From: Pyrinomonadaceae bacterium
GTDB lineage: Bacteria; Acidobacteriota; Blastocatellia; Pyrinomonadales; Pyrinomonadaceae
Length of the DNA: 64,000 bases
Reading direction: 5' to 3'
Assembly (NCBI GenBank): GCA_017983495.1
Contig: JAGOBH010000010.1
Span: forward strand, 26,129-90,128
The position numbers and the translations under genes were made by a program. Within the stretch, counting starts at the first letter, position 1; each line of letters starts with the position of its first letter. Below, piece after piece: positions 1 through 9,290 of the stretch. The notes beneath the pieces are model-generated. The model was given only the letters and a program-made list of their open reading frames with translations, ran no database searches and had not been told where the DNA came from.

Positions 1-1089
1 GTTTTTCTGCCCCAAATATTGCTGCTGTTCCTGTTCATCTCACTGCTTGAGGACAGCGGCTATATGTCGCGGGCGGCGTTTTTGCTCGACAAACTGATGA
101 GCCGCGTCGGGCTGCACGGCAAGGCGTTTTTGCCGCTGATCAGCAGCTTTGCCTGTGCGATCCCGGGGATTATGGCGACCCGCACCATCGAGAGCCGCCG
201 CGACCGGTTTGCGACGATCATGATCGCACCGTTCATGAGCTGTTCGGCACGCCTGCCGGTTTATACGCTTATGATCGGGGCATTTTTTGGGGGCCAGTAC
301 GTTTTCGGGTTTATCTCGATCGGTGCATTGCTGATGCTGATCATGTACGCGATCGGCATTATCGCCGCGATCGCCACCGCGTTCGTCCTGAAACGCACCG
401 TCCTTAAGGCTCCGCCGCCACCGTTCCTGATGGAACTGCCGCCGTACCGCCTGCCCAATCTGCGGACCGTGTTTCAAAATATGCTCACACGAGCATGGCT
501 GTTTCTAAAGCGTGCCGGAACCGTCATCCTCGCGATCTCGATCATTCTGTGGGCACTGATGTATTTTCCGCGAACCGGCTCCCCTCCTTACGAAGGAGGG
601 GTGGCACCCGCTTCGGGTGACGGGGTGGTTCTCTCATCAAACGAACCATTACCCGAGTCCGAGCAGCTCAAACACAGCTACGCCGGTATGCTTGGCCATA
701 CGATCGAGCCGGTGATCAAACCGCTTGGGTTCGACTGGAAGATCGGGGTCGCTCTGATCGCGAGTTTTGCGGCCCGCGAGGTGCTGGTCTCGACTCTCAG
801 CATTATCTACAACGTCGGCAAGGACGAGAACGAAGAATCGGAAACGCTGATCGCGGCCGTCCGCGACGCCAAGGACGATAACGGTAAACCTACGTGGACG
901 CCGCTGACGGCACTTACGCTGATGGTCTTTTTCGTTTTGGCGATGCAGTGTATGTCCACGCTGGCCGTGGTGCGCCGGGAGACCAATTCGTGGACCTGGC
1001 CGGCCTTTATGCTCGTCTATATGACCGGATTTGCTTACGTTGCCGCCCTGATCACCTATCAAGTCGGAAAGGCACTGGGGTTTGAATGA
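1..1089 (+). CDS. feoB: Ferrous iron transporter FeoB, C-terminal part (5' end outside window)
   Basis: The frame is open from base 1, so only about 362 C-terminal residues are present and the GTPase domain lies upstream of the window. The visible part is the membrane Fe(II) permease. It has the Gate motif SCSARLPVY near visible residue 80, the family stretch FACAIPGIMATRTIE before it, and GFDWKIG followed by ASFAAREV about 160 residues later. FeoB imports Fe2+ across the inner membrane. A 58-bp palindromic repeat (578-635) is read through in frame and adds a peptide beginning SPPYEGGVA between two membrane segments where relatives have a short variable loop. The stop overlaps the start of the next small gene (ATGA). 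Identification is firm; whether the insert affects function is unknown. Confidence 0.95.
   Translation, partial: VFLPQILLLFLFISLLEDSGYMSRAAFLLDKLMSRVGLHGKAFLPLISSFACAIPGIMATRTIESRRDRFATIMIAPFMSCSARLPVYTLMIGAFFGGQYVFGFISIGALLMLIMYAIGIIAAIATAFVLKRTVLKAPPPPFLMELPPYRLPNLRTVFQNMLTRAWLFLKRAGTVILAISIILWALMYFPRTGSPPYEGGVAPASGDGVVLSSNEPLPESEQLKHSYAGMLGHTIEPVIKPLGFDWKIGVALIASFAAREVLVSTLSIIYNVGKDENEESETLIAAVRDAKDDNGKPTWTPLTALTLMVFFVLAMQCMSTLAVVRRETNSWTWPAFMLVYMTGFAYVAALITYQVGKALGFE
578..635 (+). repeat. Palindromic element inserted in frame in feoB
   Basis: The element starts with a perfect 9-bp inverted repeat (CCCCTCCTT, loop ACG, AAGGAGGGG). A 4-bp stem ACCC/GGGT around GCTTC follows, then GACGGGGTGGTTCTCTC. 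The same element occurs twice at 12286-12428 inside a restriction-methylation gene, with a different but still complementary 4-bp stem in each copy. Here it is a single copy without an inverted partner, and it keeps the feoB reading frame open. Confidence 0.9.
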
Positions 1090-1253
1090 GCTTTGATCTG
1101 CAGAGCATAGTCGTCTACATATTGATCGCCGCCGCCTGTGCGTACGGCGGCACGTGGCTCAAACGCAAAGCCGGTTCATTCTCCAAAAAGCCCGACTGCG
1201 GCACCGGCTGCGGCTGCGGCGAAACCTCAAGCCGGGAAGACGATCGTGGCTAG
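1086..1253 (+). CDS. FeoB-associated Cys-rich small membrane protein
   Basis: A 55-residue ORF whose ATG overlaps the feoB stop codon by two bases (ATGA), a sign of translational coupling. The N-terminus has one hydrophobic helix (IVVYILIAAACAYGG), followed by basic residues (WLKRKAG) and a Cys/Gly cluster, DCGTGCGCG. This matches the architecture of the small FeoB-associated Cys-rich membrane proteins found next to feoB in many bacteria. Their role is not settled; binding or handing on Fe2+ is an inference from the cysteines and the genomic link. The charged C-terminal tail ends at the TAG at 1251. Confidence 0.82.
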   Translation: MSFDLQSIVVYILIAAACAYGGTWLKRKAGSFSKKPDCGTGCGCGETSSREDDRG

Positions 1254-1272
1254 GGGTCGGGGGATCAGGGGT

Positions 1273-1367
1273 CGGTGGCCGGTGGTCAGTGGTCAGTGGC
1301 TTGTTGATCGTGGTTCGTTGATCGTGGTTCGTTGATCGTGGTTCGTTGATCGTGGTTCGTTGTTCGT
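1273..1367. repeat. GGTCAGT-type repeat followed by a 14-bp tandem repeat
   Basis: A run of GGTCAGTGGTCAGTGG is followed by four perfect copies of the 14-bp unit GTTGATCGTGGTTC (1303-1358) and a decayed fifth. Both motifs recur elsewhere in the window. The GGTCAGT family is found near 46.7, 49.0 and 60.1 kb. Reverse-complement versions of the 14-bp unit lie near 52.8 and 53.8 kb. Confidence 0.85.
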
Positions 1368-1411
1368 GCTGCCATTTTCACTCTTTCAGTTTTTCCTGCT
1401 CTTTCCTACCC

Positions 1412-1693
1412 TTTCCTACTATTTCCGACTATTTTCCACTAAGTAGGAATCTTTAATAATGCGAAACATTATTAACATTTGTGCTATCAACATTTTACGC
1501 ATCTGGGACAGATAACTTAGGTTAGTTGGGACAGGCTAAACGTTCTGATTGCTGGATTTACACCAACTGTCCCACTGTCCCACCGATTTTTCAAATTTTT
1601 TCGGCAATTCTGAACAGCCTGTATCGTCCTGTTCGGTCTAGTTGTCAAAGATCAAAGGTTACAACACATATTGTATCATCAGTGTCAACTGTG
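1412..1693. repeat. Long dispersed repeat R1, copy 1
   Basis: This stretch of about 280 bp aligns almost end to end with 50467-50750. Long identical blocks include the region around TCTGGGACAGATAACTTAGG and the end GTATCATCAGTGTCAACTGT. Internal GGGACAG and CTGTCCC words form inverted pairs. The rest of the gene-free interval 1254-1969 holds the tandem repeats above and a short GACGCCGGCGGCGTC palindrome near 1831. I see no convincing gene there. The weak ORF at 1526-1870 runs through the repeat and looks accidental. Confidence 0.85.
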
Positions 1694-1969
1694 ACGGCGA
1701 ATGTTTTGACTAATCGCCGGATATTGTTCGACGCCTTCAGCGTCTGCACCTTTGAGATCGCAAGACCTAGTGCGCGGTTCGCGTCGCTCACTCTACCCAA
1801 GGCTATGATTTACATCACCGTCGTCGAGGACGGACGCCGGCGGCGTCGATACTCCATAAGTGAACTGTGAACAGTGAATAGTGATGAGTGACTATCTGGA
1901 CTCTCGCTAATGCATTTTGTGTAGCTGATGGGGTTTGCAACATTTTGGGCAACAAATTAACCTTGTAGT

Positions 1970-2857
1970 TTGGACGGCAAACCTCAATTATTGACTCCGG
2001 GCGTTCGGTCGATGTTTTTGTCGACGCTGGCCTTTTTTCTGGCGAACGTTTTTGTCAAACAGGTAGCTCATATCCCGGCGATGGAAACGGTGTTCTTCCG
2101 ATGCATCGTGGCAACGGCGTTTTGCGTTTACGGCCTTAAGCGGGCTAAGGCGAGTCTCGTCGGGACCAACCACCTGATGCTGCTGCTGCGCGGGCTGTTT
2201 GGCACGACGGCACTGTATTTTTTCTTTGTCACGCTCCAGCAGATGCCGATCGCATCGGCGCAGACGATTCAGTATCTTTCGCCGATCTTTACGGCGACGA
2301 TCGCGATCTTTGTTTTGAAAGAAGCCGTCAGGCCGACGCAGTGGTTCTTTTACGGGATCGCGTTCATGGGCGTGCTGCTGATCGAACGGGTCGACACACG
2401 CATCGAGCCGCTCTATCTGGCGTTCGGGATATTGTCGGCGTTTTGCTCGGGCGTCGCGTACAATCTTGTGCGGAGCATGCGCGGCAAGGAACATCCGCTG
2501 ACGGTAGTGCTGCATTTTCAGCTCGTCGGTGCGGTTGCCGGGACAATCAGCCTCTTTTTCCAATGGAAAATGCCGACCGGATGGGATTGGTTGTATTTGT
2601 TCCTGATCGGTGTGTTCTCTCAGCTTGGGCAGATCTTTTTGACCGATGCTCTTCAGCGGGAACGCATCGCCGGCGTCGCGATCGTCAATTACACCGGTCT
2701 CGTTTACGCTCTGTCAGTCGGCTGGATCGTCTTTGGCGAATCACAGAGAATACTCGCACTCGCCGGTATGCTGCTGGTCGTGATCGGCGTGCTGCTAAGC
2801 GTGCTTTATGGCAGAAGGCAGTCGAGGCTTGATGAAATTGAAGTGACGGTTGCGTGA
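1970..2857 (+). CDS. EamA/DMT-family permease
   Basis: A 295-residue membrane protein with about ten hydrophobic helices arranged as two EamA repeats. PAMETVFFRC opens the first repeat, and SAQTIQYLSPIFTATIAIFVLKE closes it in the way typical of the drug/metabolite transporter superfamily. The second half mirrors it (ALQRERIAGVAIVNYTGLVYAL). The substrate cannot be told from sequence. I use the TTG at 1970 because residues just before the internal ATG at 2012 resemble the family N-terminus; the ATG remains possible and would give 281 residues. The gene stands alone between repeat-rich gaps. Confidence 0.85.
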   Translation: MDGKPQLLTPGVRSMFLSTLAFFLANVFVKQVAHIPAMETVFFRCIVATAFCVYGLKRAKASLVGTNHLMLLLRGLFGTTALYFFFVTLQQMPIASAQTIQYLSPIFTATIAIFVLKEAVRPTQWFFYGIAFMGVLLIERVDTRIEPLYLAFGILSAFCSGVAYNLVRSMRGKEHPLTVVLHFQLVGAVAGTISLFFQWKMPTGWDWLYLFLIGVFSQLGQIFLTDALQRERIAGVAIVNYTGLVYALSVGWIVFGESQRILALAGMLLVVIGVLLSVLYGRRQSRLDEIEVTVA

Positions 2858-2870
2858 TTGGAATTATAAT

Positions 2871-3046
2871 TTGCCACTAGCTTTAGCTAGTGGTTTGAAG
2901 CAGTATTCAACATGGCTTTAGCCGAATTGTTTGATGACTCGTTCCAAGGTTGAGTAATCTGATGACATGTTGAAGCCAGGCCAAAAGCGTTTCGGCTAAA
3001 GCCCGGGACTTTTTAGAACGCCACCACTAGCTAAAGCTAGTGGCAA
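2871..3046. repeat. Nested inverted-repeat element abutting a start codon
   Basis: The outer arms are perfect 24-bp inverted repeats (2871-2894 and 3023-3046), each itself a near-palindrome built on GCTAGTGG/CCACTAGC. A second perfect pair lies inside (GGCTTTAGCCGAA at 2914-2926 and its complement at 2991-3003). The arrangement resembles a small non-autonomous element (MITE) with no coding capacity. The right end is 3 bp from the ATG of the next gene. Confidence 0.85.
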
Positions 3047-3049
3047 CTT

Positions 3050-3535
3050 ATGGGAGACTTAAAGATCAAAGCAGCGGTGGTTACGGTTAGCGATTCGCGG
3101 ACGGCGGGTGATGATCTGTCGGGTGATAAACTTGCGGAATTGCTTACCTCGAACGGTGCCGAGATCGTTGAGAGACTGATCGTATCCGACGACCTCGAAC
3201 ATCTTCGCAACTCGCTGTACGGGCTAACCGAAAGGGAAGACGTCAACCTGATCATCACCACCGGCGGAACCGGCTTTGGGCCGCGGGACAACACGCCGGA
3301 GGCGACGCGGGCCGTGATCGAACGCGAAGCTCCGGGAATGGCCGAAGCGATGCGGCGTGAGACGGCGTCCAGGCACCCGATGGCGATGCTCTCACGCGGT
3401 ATCTGCGGCATTCGCGGCAATACTCTGATCATCAATCTGCCGGGTTCCCCGAAAGGTGTCGAAGAGTGTTTTGAAGTGATCCGGCCGGTGCTGCGGCACG
3501 CGGTAGATCTGATCTCGGGGAAAACGGAACATTAG
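3050..3535 (+). CDS. MoaB/Mog-family molybdopterin biosynthesis protein
   Basis: A 161-residue protein of the MoaB/MogA fold, which adenylylates molybdopterin during molybdenum-cofactor synthesis. It begins with AAVVTVSDSRTAGDDLSG. The family signature TTGGTGFGPRDNTPEAT lies near residues 66-82, and NLPGSPKGVEECFEVI is near the C-terminus. The start at 3050 fits the family N-terminus, yet no Shine-Dalgarno precedes it because the inverted-repeat element ends 3 bp upstream. No other Mo-cofactor gene is in the window, so MoaB and MogA cannot be separated. Confidence 0.9.
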   Translation: MGDLKIKAAVVTVSDSRTAGDDLSGDKLAELLTSNGAEIVERLIVSDDLEHLRNSLYGLTEREDVNLIITTGGTGFGPRDNTPEATRAVIEREAPGMAEAMRRETASRHPMAMLSRGICGIRGNTLIINLPGSPKGVEECFEVIRPVLRHAVDLISGKTEH

Positions 3536-3575
3536 ACGACAAAAACGATACCTTAAGCATAGAAACCGACGCATT

Positions 3576-4412
3576 ATGAAATATTTAACAACTAAAACCC
3601 TTGCAAGCTTTGGGCTTCTCATTTGCATGGTCGGACATGCGGCAGCACAAAAAGTGTCTCCCAATATCGCTTCGGAAGCCGAAATAAAAAGCGATGTATC
3701 GCTCGCTCCATGCGATGACAAAGCCAGGTTAGCGGCAGCTAAAAGTCTCTTTATCAAAAGTGGAGCGGCTGAAGCGGATATCACCATCGAAAAGCTCAAA
3801 AAAGTCGAAAATCTGATTGTAACTAAAAAGGGGAAGACAAACGAAACCGTTATCGTTGGTGCGCATTATGATAAGACGGTCGACGGCTGCGGCGTCATTG
3901 ATAACTGGACGGGAATTGTTATATTGGCAAATCTCTACCGGACAATGCGTGAACTGACAACCGATAAGACGTATCTTTTTGTCGCCTTTGGAAAAGAAGA
4001 ACTGGGGTTGATCGGTTCAGACGCGATGGCGGGCAATATTCCAAAAGAAGAACGGTCGAACTACTGTGCAATGGTCAATTTCGATAGCTATGGATTTACG
4101 TATCCTCAAGCTCTCGGCAACATTTCCGATAGGTCACTGATAAAGCTTGCGGAAGAGACCTCTACGGAAATGAAAATACCGTTCTCGGAGGCCGGAATCG
4201 ATTTGGCGAGTTCCGATTCCGAATCGTTTCGGCAACGAAAGATCCCGGGAATCAGTATGCATGGACTGTCCAATAACTGGAGCAATTACCTGCATTCGTC
4301 CAGCGATAAACTCTCAAACGTTAATATTGCCAGCGTAACCATGGGTTATCGCCACGGCCTTGTTTTCTTGTCAAAAGTTGACAGAAAACCGTGTGACGCG
4401 TTTCGAAAATAG
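3576..4412 (+). CDS. Secreted M28-family zinc aminopeptidase
   Basis: A 278-residue protein with a signal peptide (about residues 1-24, ending HAAAQ). Candidate di-zinc ligands of the M28 family are visible in order: His97 in GAHYDK, Asp109 in DNWTG, Glu141-Glu142 in KEELGLIGSD, Asp170 in NFDSYG, and His240 in NYLHSSSD. The enzyme should remove N-terminal residues from peptides in the periplasm or outside the cell. The gene is monocistronic, with convergent neighbours downstream. Confidence 0.9.
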   Translation: MKYLTTKTLASFGLLICMVGHAAAQKVSPNIASEAEIKSDVSLAPCDDKARLAAAKSLFIKSGAAEADITIEKLKKVENLIVTKKGKTNETVIVGAHYDKTVDGCGVIDNWTGIVILANLYRTMRELTTDKTYLFVAFGKEELGLIGSDAMAGNIPKEERSNYCAMVNFDSYGFTYPQALGNISDRSLIKLAEETSTEMKIPFSEAGIDLASSDSESFRQRKIPGISMHGLSNNWSNYLHSSSDKLSNVNIASVTMGYRHGLVFLSKVDRKPCDAFRK

Positions 4413-4475
4413 CGTATTTTGGGAGTCCCGGGTCTACGTAAAGTCCCGAAATAGCAGCAATCGCTTCAATTGCCG

Positions 4476-4964
4476 CTATTCGCCGCAGAGGAACGGGACT
4501 TTGACGGTTTTGAGCGAGGCCGTCTTTTGGCCGGTCAGTTTGGCGGTGATCTTTACGTCGCTGCAGAGCGGGCCGTAGACAAAGGCCGGGACGATGTAAA
4601 ATCCGTCGTCGTTCGGGATGCCGATCTGGACGTTGCGGGTCAGGATCACTTTCTTATCGGCGGTGACGACGATATTTGCCATGCGGCCTGCTTCGAACGA
4701 GCCCTTTTCACCCTGAACGAAAACCCAAACAAAAAGTGAAGTGTCGAGATCGTTAAAAAAGCTTCTCGGCTCGCCGCCTTCGGGAAATACATCATCGAGT
4801 TTTCCGGTCGACGAACTGAATGCCATGACCTTGACTTCGGCGATGTTGTAATCCGGTGCCTTAGGTTCTACGGTCTTCGGTTTGGCCCTTTGGGCGAATG
4901 CGGCGGTCAAGCCGATGGAAAGTACAACAACGGCAATTGCCGCGAAGCGTAGTAGTGATTTCAT
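4476..4964 (-). CDS. Exported protein of unknown function
   Basis: A 162-residue protein with a clear signal peptide (MKSLLRFAAIAVVVLSIG, then AAFAQ). I chose the ATG at 4964 because GGAGAAG lies about 10 nt upstream and the signal peptide then starts correctly; the open frame extends 25 codons further upstream. The mature part is mostly beta-like, with two late cysteines (PLCSDV, PFLCGE) that could form a disulphide. No family is recognised. It lies directly downstream of the S10 peptidase gene on the same strand and may be co-transcribed with it. Confidence 0.75.
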   Translation of the reverse strand: MKSLLRFAAIAVVVLSIGLTAAFAQRAKPKTVEPKAPDYNIAEVKVMAFSSSTGKLDDVFPEGGEPRSFFNDLDTSLFVWVFVQGEKGSFEAGRMANIVVTADKKVILTRNVQIGIPNDDGFYIVPAFVYGPLCSDVKITAKLTGQKTASLKTVKVPFLCGE

Positions 4965-5050
4965 CTTATCGATCTTCTCCAGTTTGATTTGTTTCCGACG
5001 GGCATTTGAGCCCAAAAAAGTACTGCGGGTTTGCCGCAAAATGTTGAGCC

Positions 5051-6559
5051 CTATTTTCGCAGGGCTGCGGCGATGAATTTCGACGCGTCAGACTTAAGTT
5101 TTGAGAGTGAGCCTTTTTCGATATACATCATATGCCCGGCTTCGTAGTATTCGAACGAGATGTTTCGTCTCAGGCTCGGGTCGAGGTTCATCGCCGACAC
5201 GGTGTATTCGGCGGCGTAGAACGGCGTCGCCATATCGTAATAGCCCTGGGCGACGAAGATCTTCATATACGGATTCTTCGCCATCGCGTCCTTCATCGGG
5301 ATGCTGGTGTCGGCGTAGCCGTTAGCTACGTTCCAGTTCCAGGGGCTCGAGATGCCGCCGCCGAGAATGTAATACTCCGAATCGGACTTGAAACCCAGCT
5401 CGCCGCGGACATAAGCGTTAAATGCCGCGGTGTATGGCGGCCTGATGGCGTTCATCGACGGGTCGCTGTCCGGCGTGTCGCCGGCGGCATCGCGGTCGAT
5501 GCCCTTAAAGCGGCTGTCAAGACGTCCGGCTGTGCGGCGTTCGCTGCGGAGCAGTTCTTTTTGGAACCTGCTCAGATCGACGCGAAAATTCGCCCGCTCG
5601 ACAAAATCTCGGCTGAGGCCGGTGAGTGAGCTGAACTTGTCTGCCAGTGCCGTGCGTTCTGCGGCAGACAGGCTGTCGATCCGCATCATCGCGGGCATGT
5701 ATTCATTGGCGGCAAACTGGCGTGCTTCCTGCGTAACCTGTTCGATGGTCTTTGCCTGCATCGCGGGCGGCAGACGTTTGTGGTACCACGCGGTCGCCGT
5801 GTATGACGGCAGGATCAGGACCAGCGGCAGATCGTTATTGTCCGCGAATCTGATCGTTTGAAAATTAAGCACGGCGGACACGAGCACGATGCCATTGAGG
5901 GCGATGCCTTTGTCAAAAAGGTAGTTCGAGAGGCCCGACGCACGGGTCGTGCCGTAAGATTCGCCAACGAGAAAAAGCGGCGACATCCAGCGTTCGTTGC
6001 GGCCGAGGTACATTCGGATAAATTCGCCGACCGATGCGATGTCGCCCTCGATGCCGAAGTATTTGCTCGCCAGTTCCGGTTTGACGGCACGCGAATAGCC
6101 GGTGCCGACGGGGTCGATGAAGACCATATCCGTCTCGGTCAGCCAGGTGTGCTGGTTGTCTTCCATCTCGTACGGCGGCGGAGGCAGCATGCCATCGTCG
6201 AGCATCTTGATGCGACGCGGGCCGAGTGTGCCGAGATGGAGCCAGACCGACGCCGAGCCCGGGCCGCCGTTGAATGAGAACATCAGCGGACGGCCTGCGG
6301 GCGGATTATCGAGCGTGTACGCCATGAAAAAGATGCGTGCCTCGGTCTCGCCCGAAACGGCGTTCCTGATCGGCATAAAGCCGGTCGTTACCGTGTAATT
6401 GAGCGTTCGCTGTCCGACGCGGACAGTGTGCTTGGTGACGACGGGAGGCTCTTCGGCAGCGGCAGCGGGCCGCGGCGTTTCGACGGGTTTAGGCGCCGGG
6501 GCGGCCGCGGGCGTCAGTTGGAAAAATAACAGGAACGGCAGTAATAATGTCGCTAACAT
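5051..6559 (-). CDS. Secreted serine carboxypeptidase, peptidase family S10
   Basis: A 502-residue protein with an N-terminal signal segment followed by a Pro/Ala-rich linker. The S10 hallmarks are complete. FNGGPGSASVW near residue 96 forms the oxyanion region. Ser201 in VGESYGTTRASG is the nucleophile, Asp442 is in QGYYDMATPF, and His476 is in EAGHMMYIEKGS. These enzymes remove C-terminal residues, usually at acidic pH. Family-S10 proteases of this bacterial type are common in Acidobacteria, which supports the taxonomic guess. Confidence in the family is high; the substrate is unknown. Confidence 0.93.
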   Translation of the reverse strand: MLATLLLPFLLFFQLTPAAAPAPKPVETPRPAAAAEEPPVVTKHTVRVGQRTLNYTVTTGFMPIRNAVSGETEARIFFMAYTLDNPPAGRPLMFSFNGGPGSASVWLHLGTLGPRRIKMLDDGMLPPPPYEMEDNQHTWLTETDMVFIDPVGTGYSRAVKPELASKYFGIEGDIASVGEFIRMYLGRNERWMSPLFLVGESYGTTRASGLSNYLFDKGIALNGIVLVSAVLNFQTIRFADNNDLPLVLILPSYTATAWYHKRLPPAMQAKTIEQVTQEARQFAANEYMPAMMRIDSLSAAERTALADKFSSLTGLSRDFVERANFRVDLSRFQKELLRSERRTAGRLDSRFKGIDRDAAGDTPDSDPSMNAIRPPYTAAFNAYVRGELGFKSDSEYYILGGGISSPWNWNVANGYADTSIPMKDAMAKNPYMKIFVAQGYYDMATPFYAAEYTVSAMNLDPSLRRNISFEYYEAGHMMYIEKGSLSKLKSDASKFIAAALRK

Positions 6560-6656
6560 AGGCTTAAATTATGCTGGAAATACCAAGGGAATTCTGCCGA
6601 AAAGAGTAACACAAGGCGTGAGCAAACGCGAAAACGCCAGGCGTCACATCGCGGCC

Positions 6657-9113
6657 TTATGGCTCGAGAGTAAAGCCAACGGGCACGAATTCGAGCGAGC
6701 GGAGAACGCCGTCAGTCTTGGCCTTGGCGTCCGGTTTGGCGAGGTAGATGAACACGACGGGGAACTCGACTGGTTTGAGATCGCAGCCGAACTGGACGCC
6801 GGCGAGGTCGGGCGTGTAGCCGCCGATCCTCAACGAGCCCTCGGGGACGTTATTGAATCGATACTTGCCACCGGCCGTCCTGAGATGAAAGAACATGCCC
6901 TTGTTGCCGCATTCGATGCGGTCGAGGAAGCCGATCTCGCGTTTTTCGTCCGCGGCGGCAGGTTTCAGGCGGCGGCGAATGTCGTCCATCATCCGGGCAC
7001 GCATTGCGGCGGCCTCGGCTTCGGGGTCACGGGCGACACGCGGCGGTGTATTGACGACGACCTGGCTGTCGCCGGGCTCTTCGTAAATGACGAGCGTGGC
7101 GGCTTTGAGTTCGTCGGGCGTGAGAATGCGGAAATTCTCAGGGATAAACTCGATCGCGACGAGGTCGCCGGTCAGGCCGGGCCGCGGGATGGAAGGTTTG
7201 CGGTAGGTGACGAGGGCGTTGATCGCGGAAATATTTGTCTCGCAGCCGACCGAGATATTTTTGGCGGTCTGCTCGTAGGCGTTCATCTCGACAGAGTCGA
7301 AATCCTTGCTCACGACAATGACATTTTTATCCGCCGTCTTGACGTGAAAGCCGATCGGGCGTGTTTTGCAGTCGATCTTGACGATGCGGCCGGTGATGCG
7401 GGTCTCATTTTCGCCGACGGCGCGGAGAGCCTGGTTGATCGTCCGCAGGCTCGCCTCGTCCTGGCGTCGTTTCAACTCGGCCTCGGACGGCGGTTCGCGT
7501 TGGTCGATACGGCGGACGAGCACGGGCTGGCCGTTCTTTGAGGCGTTGGCGACGGCCTCGTCGAACCGTTTCTTTTCGGCGGCGTTCATCGCTTCGATCT
7601 CGCGGATCTGTTTGACCCGCTGAAGCAGATTTTCCGCACGGCCTTTAATTTCGGGGTCATCAGCGGTCGCGGCGATCTTTTCGGCGATGGCTGTGGCCTC
7701 GTAGAGCTTGTTTTGGCGTGAATAGATCTCGCCGATGCGAAGAGCGTAACGCTGATTGCCCGGCTGCTGTGCACGCGCCTTTTGCAGCAGGGCGATGGAT
7801 TCGTCAAGATCCTCGTCGCGGACGAGATTGACGTACGCGAGCAACTCGTAGCTTTCGGTAAAACCGGGGTTGAGGCTGATCGCCTTTTGGAGGGCCGCAC
7901 GCATCTTGTCGGCGTTCTCTTTGGTAAAGGCACGGACGTAGCCAAATTCGTCGCGGCCCTCGCGGCTGAGCAAGTAGGCGTAGCGATAGTACGGAATGTA
8001 ATTAGTCTGGTCGCCGGCAATGGCACGTTCGAGCAGTGTGCGGGCCTCGTCGAACTTACGCTGCTTGAGCTTGACCATGCCGAGAGCGGTATTGGCGACG
8101 CTTGAGGCCGGATCGAGCTTGAGGGCGTCGGTCAGGAACGGCTCGGCGTCGTCCTCGCGATGAATGTGATAGAGCAGGTCGCCGATGTAAGCGTTCGTCT
8201 GGGCGTCGGTCAGTACGGTCGTCCGCATGTCGGCGTCGAATACGAGTTTGCGGTTGAGCGTGAAGACGCGGTAGTTAAAACGGCTCTGTTTGACGTACCG
8301 CTGGAGCTCGGTCTCCATGTTCTTGTACGAGGTCTGGAAGGCCGTCTCAAACGCCGTGCGGGCGTCCTTGCCGTTGGTCATCGCCTTGAGAAACTTGCCC
8401 AGTTCCTCGGTCTTGCCGCCCTGTATCAGGTAATGGATCAGTGCCCACGACTGTGCGTAAAAGATGCTCCGCGAATGGTCGGCGGTCTGATGGAGCTGAT
8501 AATTGCTGATGTTGAAGAGCGTGTCGAGCGGCATCAGACGACTTTGCTGAAGCAGGTACAGGTGCTGGTCCTGAATGAGCCCGAGCTTGACCTCCTGGTC
8601 CTTGGCGATCTCGAACGTCTGGTAATATTCCGCGAGACCCTCGTTAAACCACGCGGGCACGTCCGATTTGCCGTAGTTCATGTCGAGGATCGAGTGGACG
8701 TACTCGTGAAAGATCGTCCCGTACATCTCTTTGTCGGTGCCCTCGGTCGAGAGCGTGATGTAATTGACGTCCTCGCCCGACTGAAAGTAACCGGCGATGT
8801 TCTCATCGACCTTGCCGTCGGCACGTTTGGGTTTGAAATCGCGGTAGCTTGCGGCGTTCTTAAAGACGATGACGTTCGTCGGCACGCCGGAATTGACGTT
8901 CATGTTGGTGAACAGCAGGCGAAACGTCTCGCGAAACTGTTCGAGCTTGGTCCCGACCGCACGGATCTCTTTCTCCGACGCATTACCGATCAGCGTAAAG
9001 TTTTTCGAACGCACCTGCACCCAACTGTCCTTGCCCGCGGCTACGCCTGAGGCAAAAAACATCACGGTCACCAAAAAAACGATGCGGGCAGCGAAGGTGC
9101 GGGACAATTTCAT
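6657..9113 (-). CDS. Secreted gluzincin-like metalloprotease with TPR repeats
   Basis: An 818-residue protein with a signal peptide (MKLSRTFAARIVFLVTVMFF...). The N-terminal half holds a zinc-protease motif, HEYVHSILD near residue 136, with the third ligand in WFNEGLAEYYQ about 25 residues later. This is the layout of DUF1570-like gluzincins. Several TPR units follow (for example AEPFLTDALKLDPASSVANT), and a beta-rich C-terminal section has no recognised family. The ATG at 9113 is chosen over an in-frame TTG at 9149 because it starts the signal peptide. It is divergent from the restriction island. Confidence 0.85.
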   Translation of the reverse strand: MKLSRTFAARIVFLVTVMFFASGVAAGKDSWVQVRSKNFTLIGNASEKEIRAVGTKLEQFRETFRLLFTNMNVNSGVPTNVIVFKNAASYRDFKPKRADGKVDENIAGYFQSGEDVNYITLSTEGTDKEMYGTIFHEYVHSILDMNYGKSDVPAWFNEGLAEYYQTFEIAKDQEVKLGLIQDQHLYLLQQSRLMPLDTLFNISNYQLHQTADHSRSIFYAQSWALIHYLIQGGKTEELGKFLKAMTNGKDARTAFETAFQTSYKNMETELQRYVKQSRFNYRVFTLNRKLVFDADMRTTVLTDAQTNAYIGDLLYHIHREDDAEPFLTDALKLDPASSVANTALGMVKLKQRKFDEARTLLERAIAGDQTNYIPYYRYAYLLSREGRDEFGYVRAFTKENADKMRAALQKAISLNPGFTESYELLAYVNLVRDEDLDESIALLQKARAQQPGNQRYALRIGEIYSRQNKLYEATAIAEKIAATADDPEIKGRAENLLQRVKQIREIEAMNAAEKKRFDEAVANASKNGQPVLVRRIDQREPPSEAELKRRQDEASLRTINQALRAVGENETRITGRIVKIDCKTRPIGFHVKTADKNVIVVSKDFDSVEMNAYEQTAKNISVGCETNISAINALVTYRKPSIPRPGLTGDLVAIEFIPENFRILTPDELKAATLVIYEEPGDSQVVVNTPPRVARDPEAEAAAMRARMMDDIRRRLKPAAADEKREIGFLDRIECGNKGMFFHLRTAGGKYRFNNVPEGSLRIGGYTPDLAGVQFGCDLKPVEFPVVFIYLAKPDAKAKTDGVLRSLEFVPVGFTLEP

Positions 9114-9290
9114 AAACAGGTACAGCTCAGTGTTTATCTCAATAAACAAAAATTACCACATCCCGCCGTGTTTGATAAGGGATTTTTGTGAAAGAGCCAA
9201 CGAAACTAAGCTGCGAAAGCCAATCGCCACCACGCCAGCCCCGTTTTCTTGCCTTTCGGTGGTGGTTAATGCTACATTTCGGATGCAAAT

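Noticed and set aside
1526..1870. 114-aa ORF in repeat R1
   Set aside because: The matching frame in the other copy diverges and stops elsewhere, and no domain is visible.
6399..7541. 380-aa plus-strand ORF
   Set aside because: It is a shadow of the S10 and gluzincin genes on the other strand; those have signal peptides and catalytic motifs.
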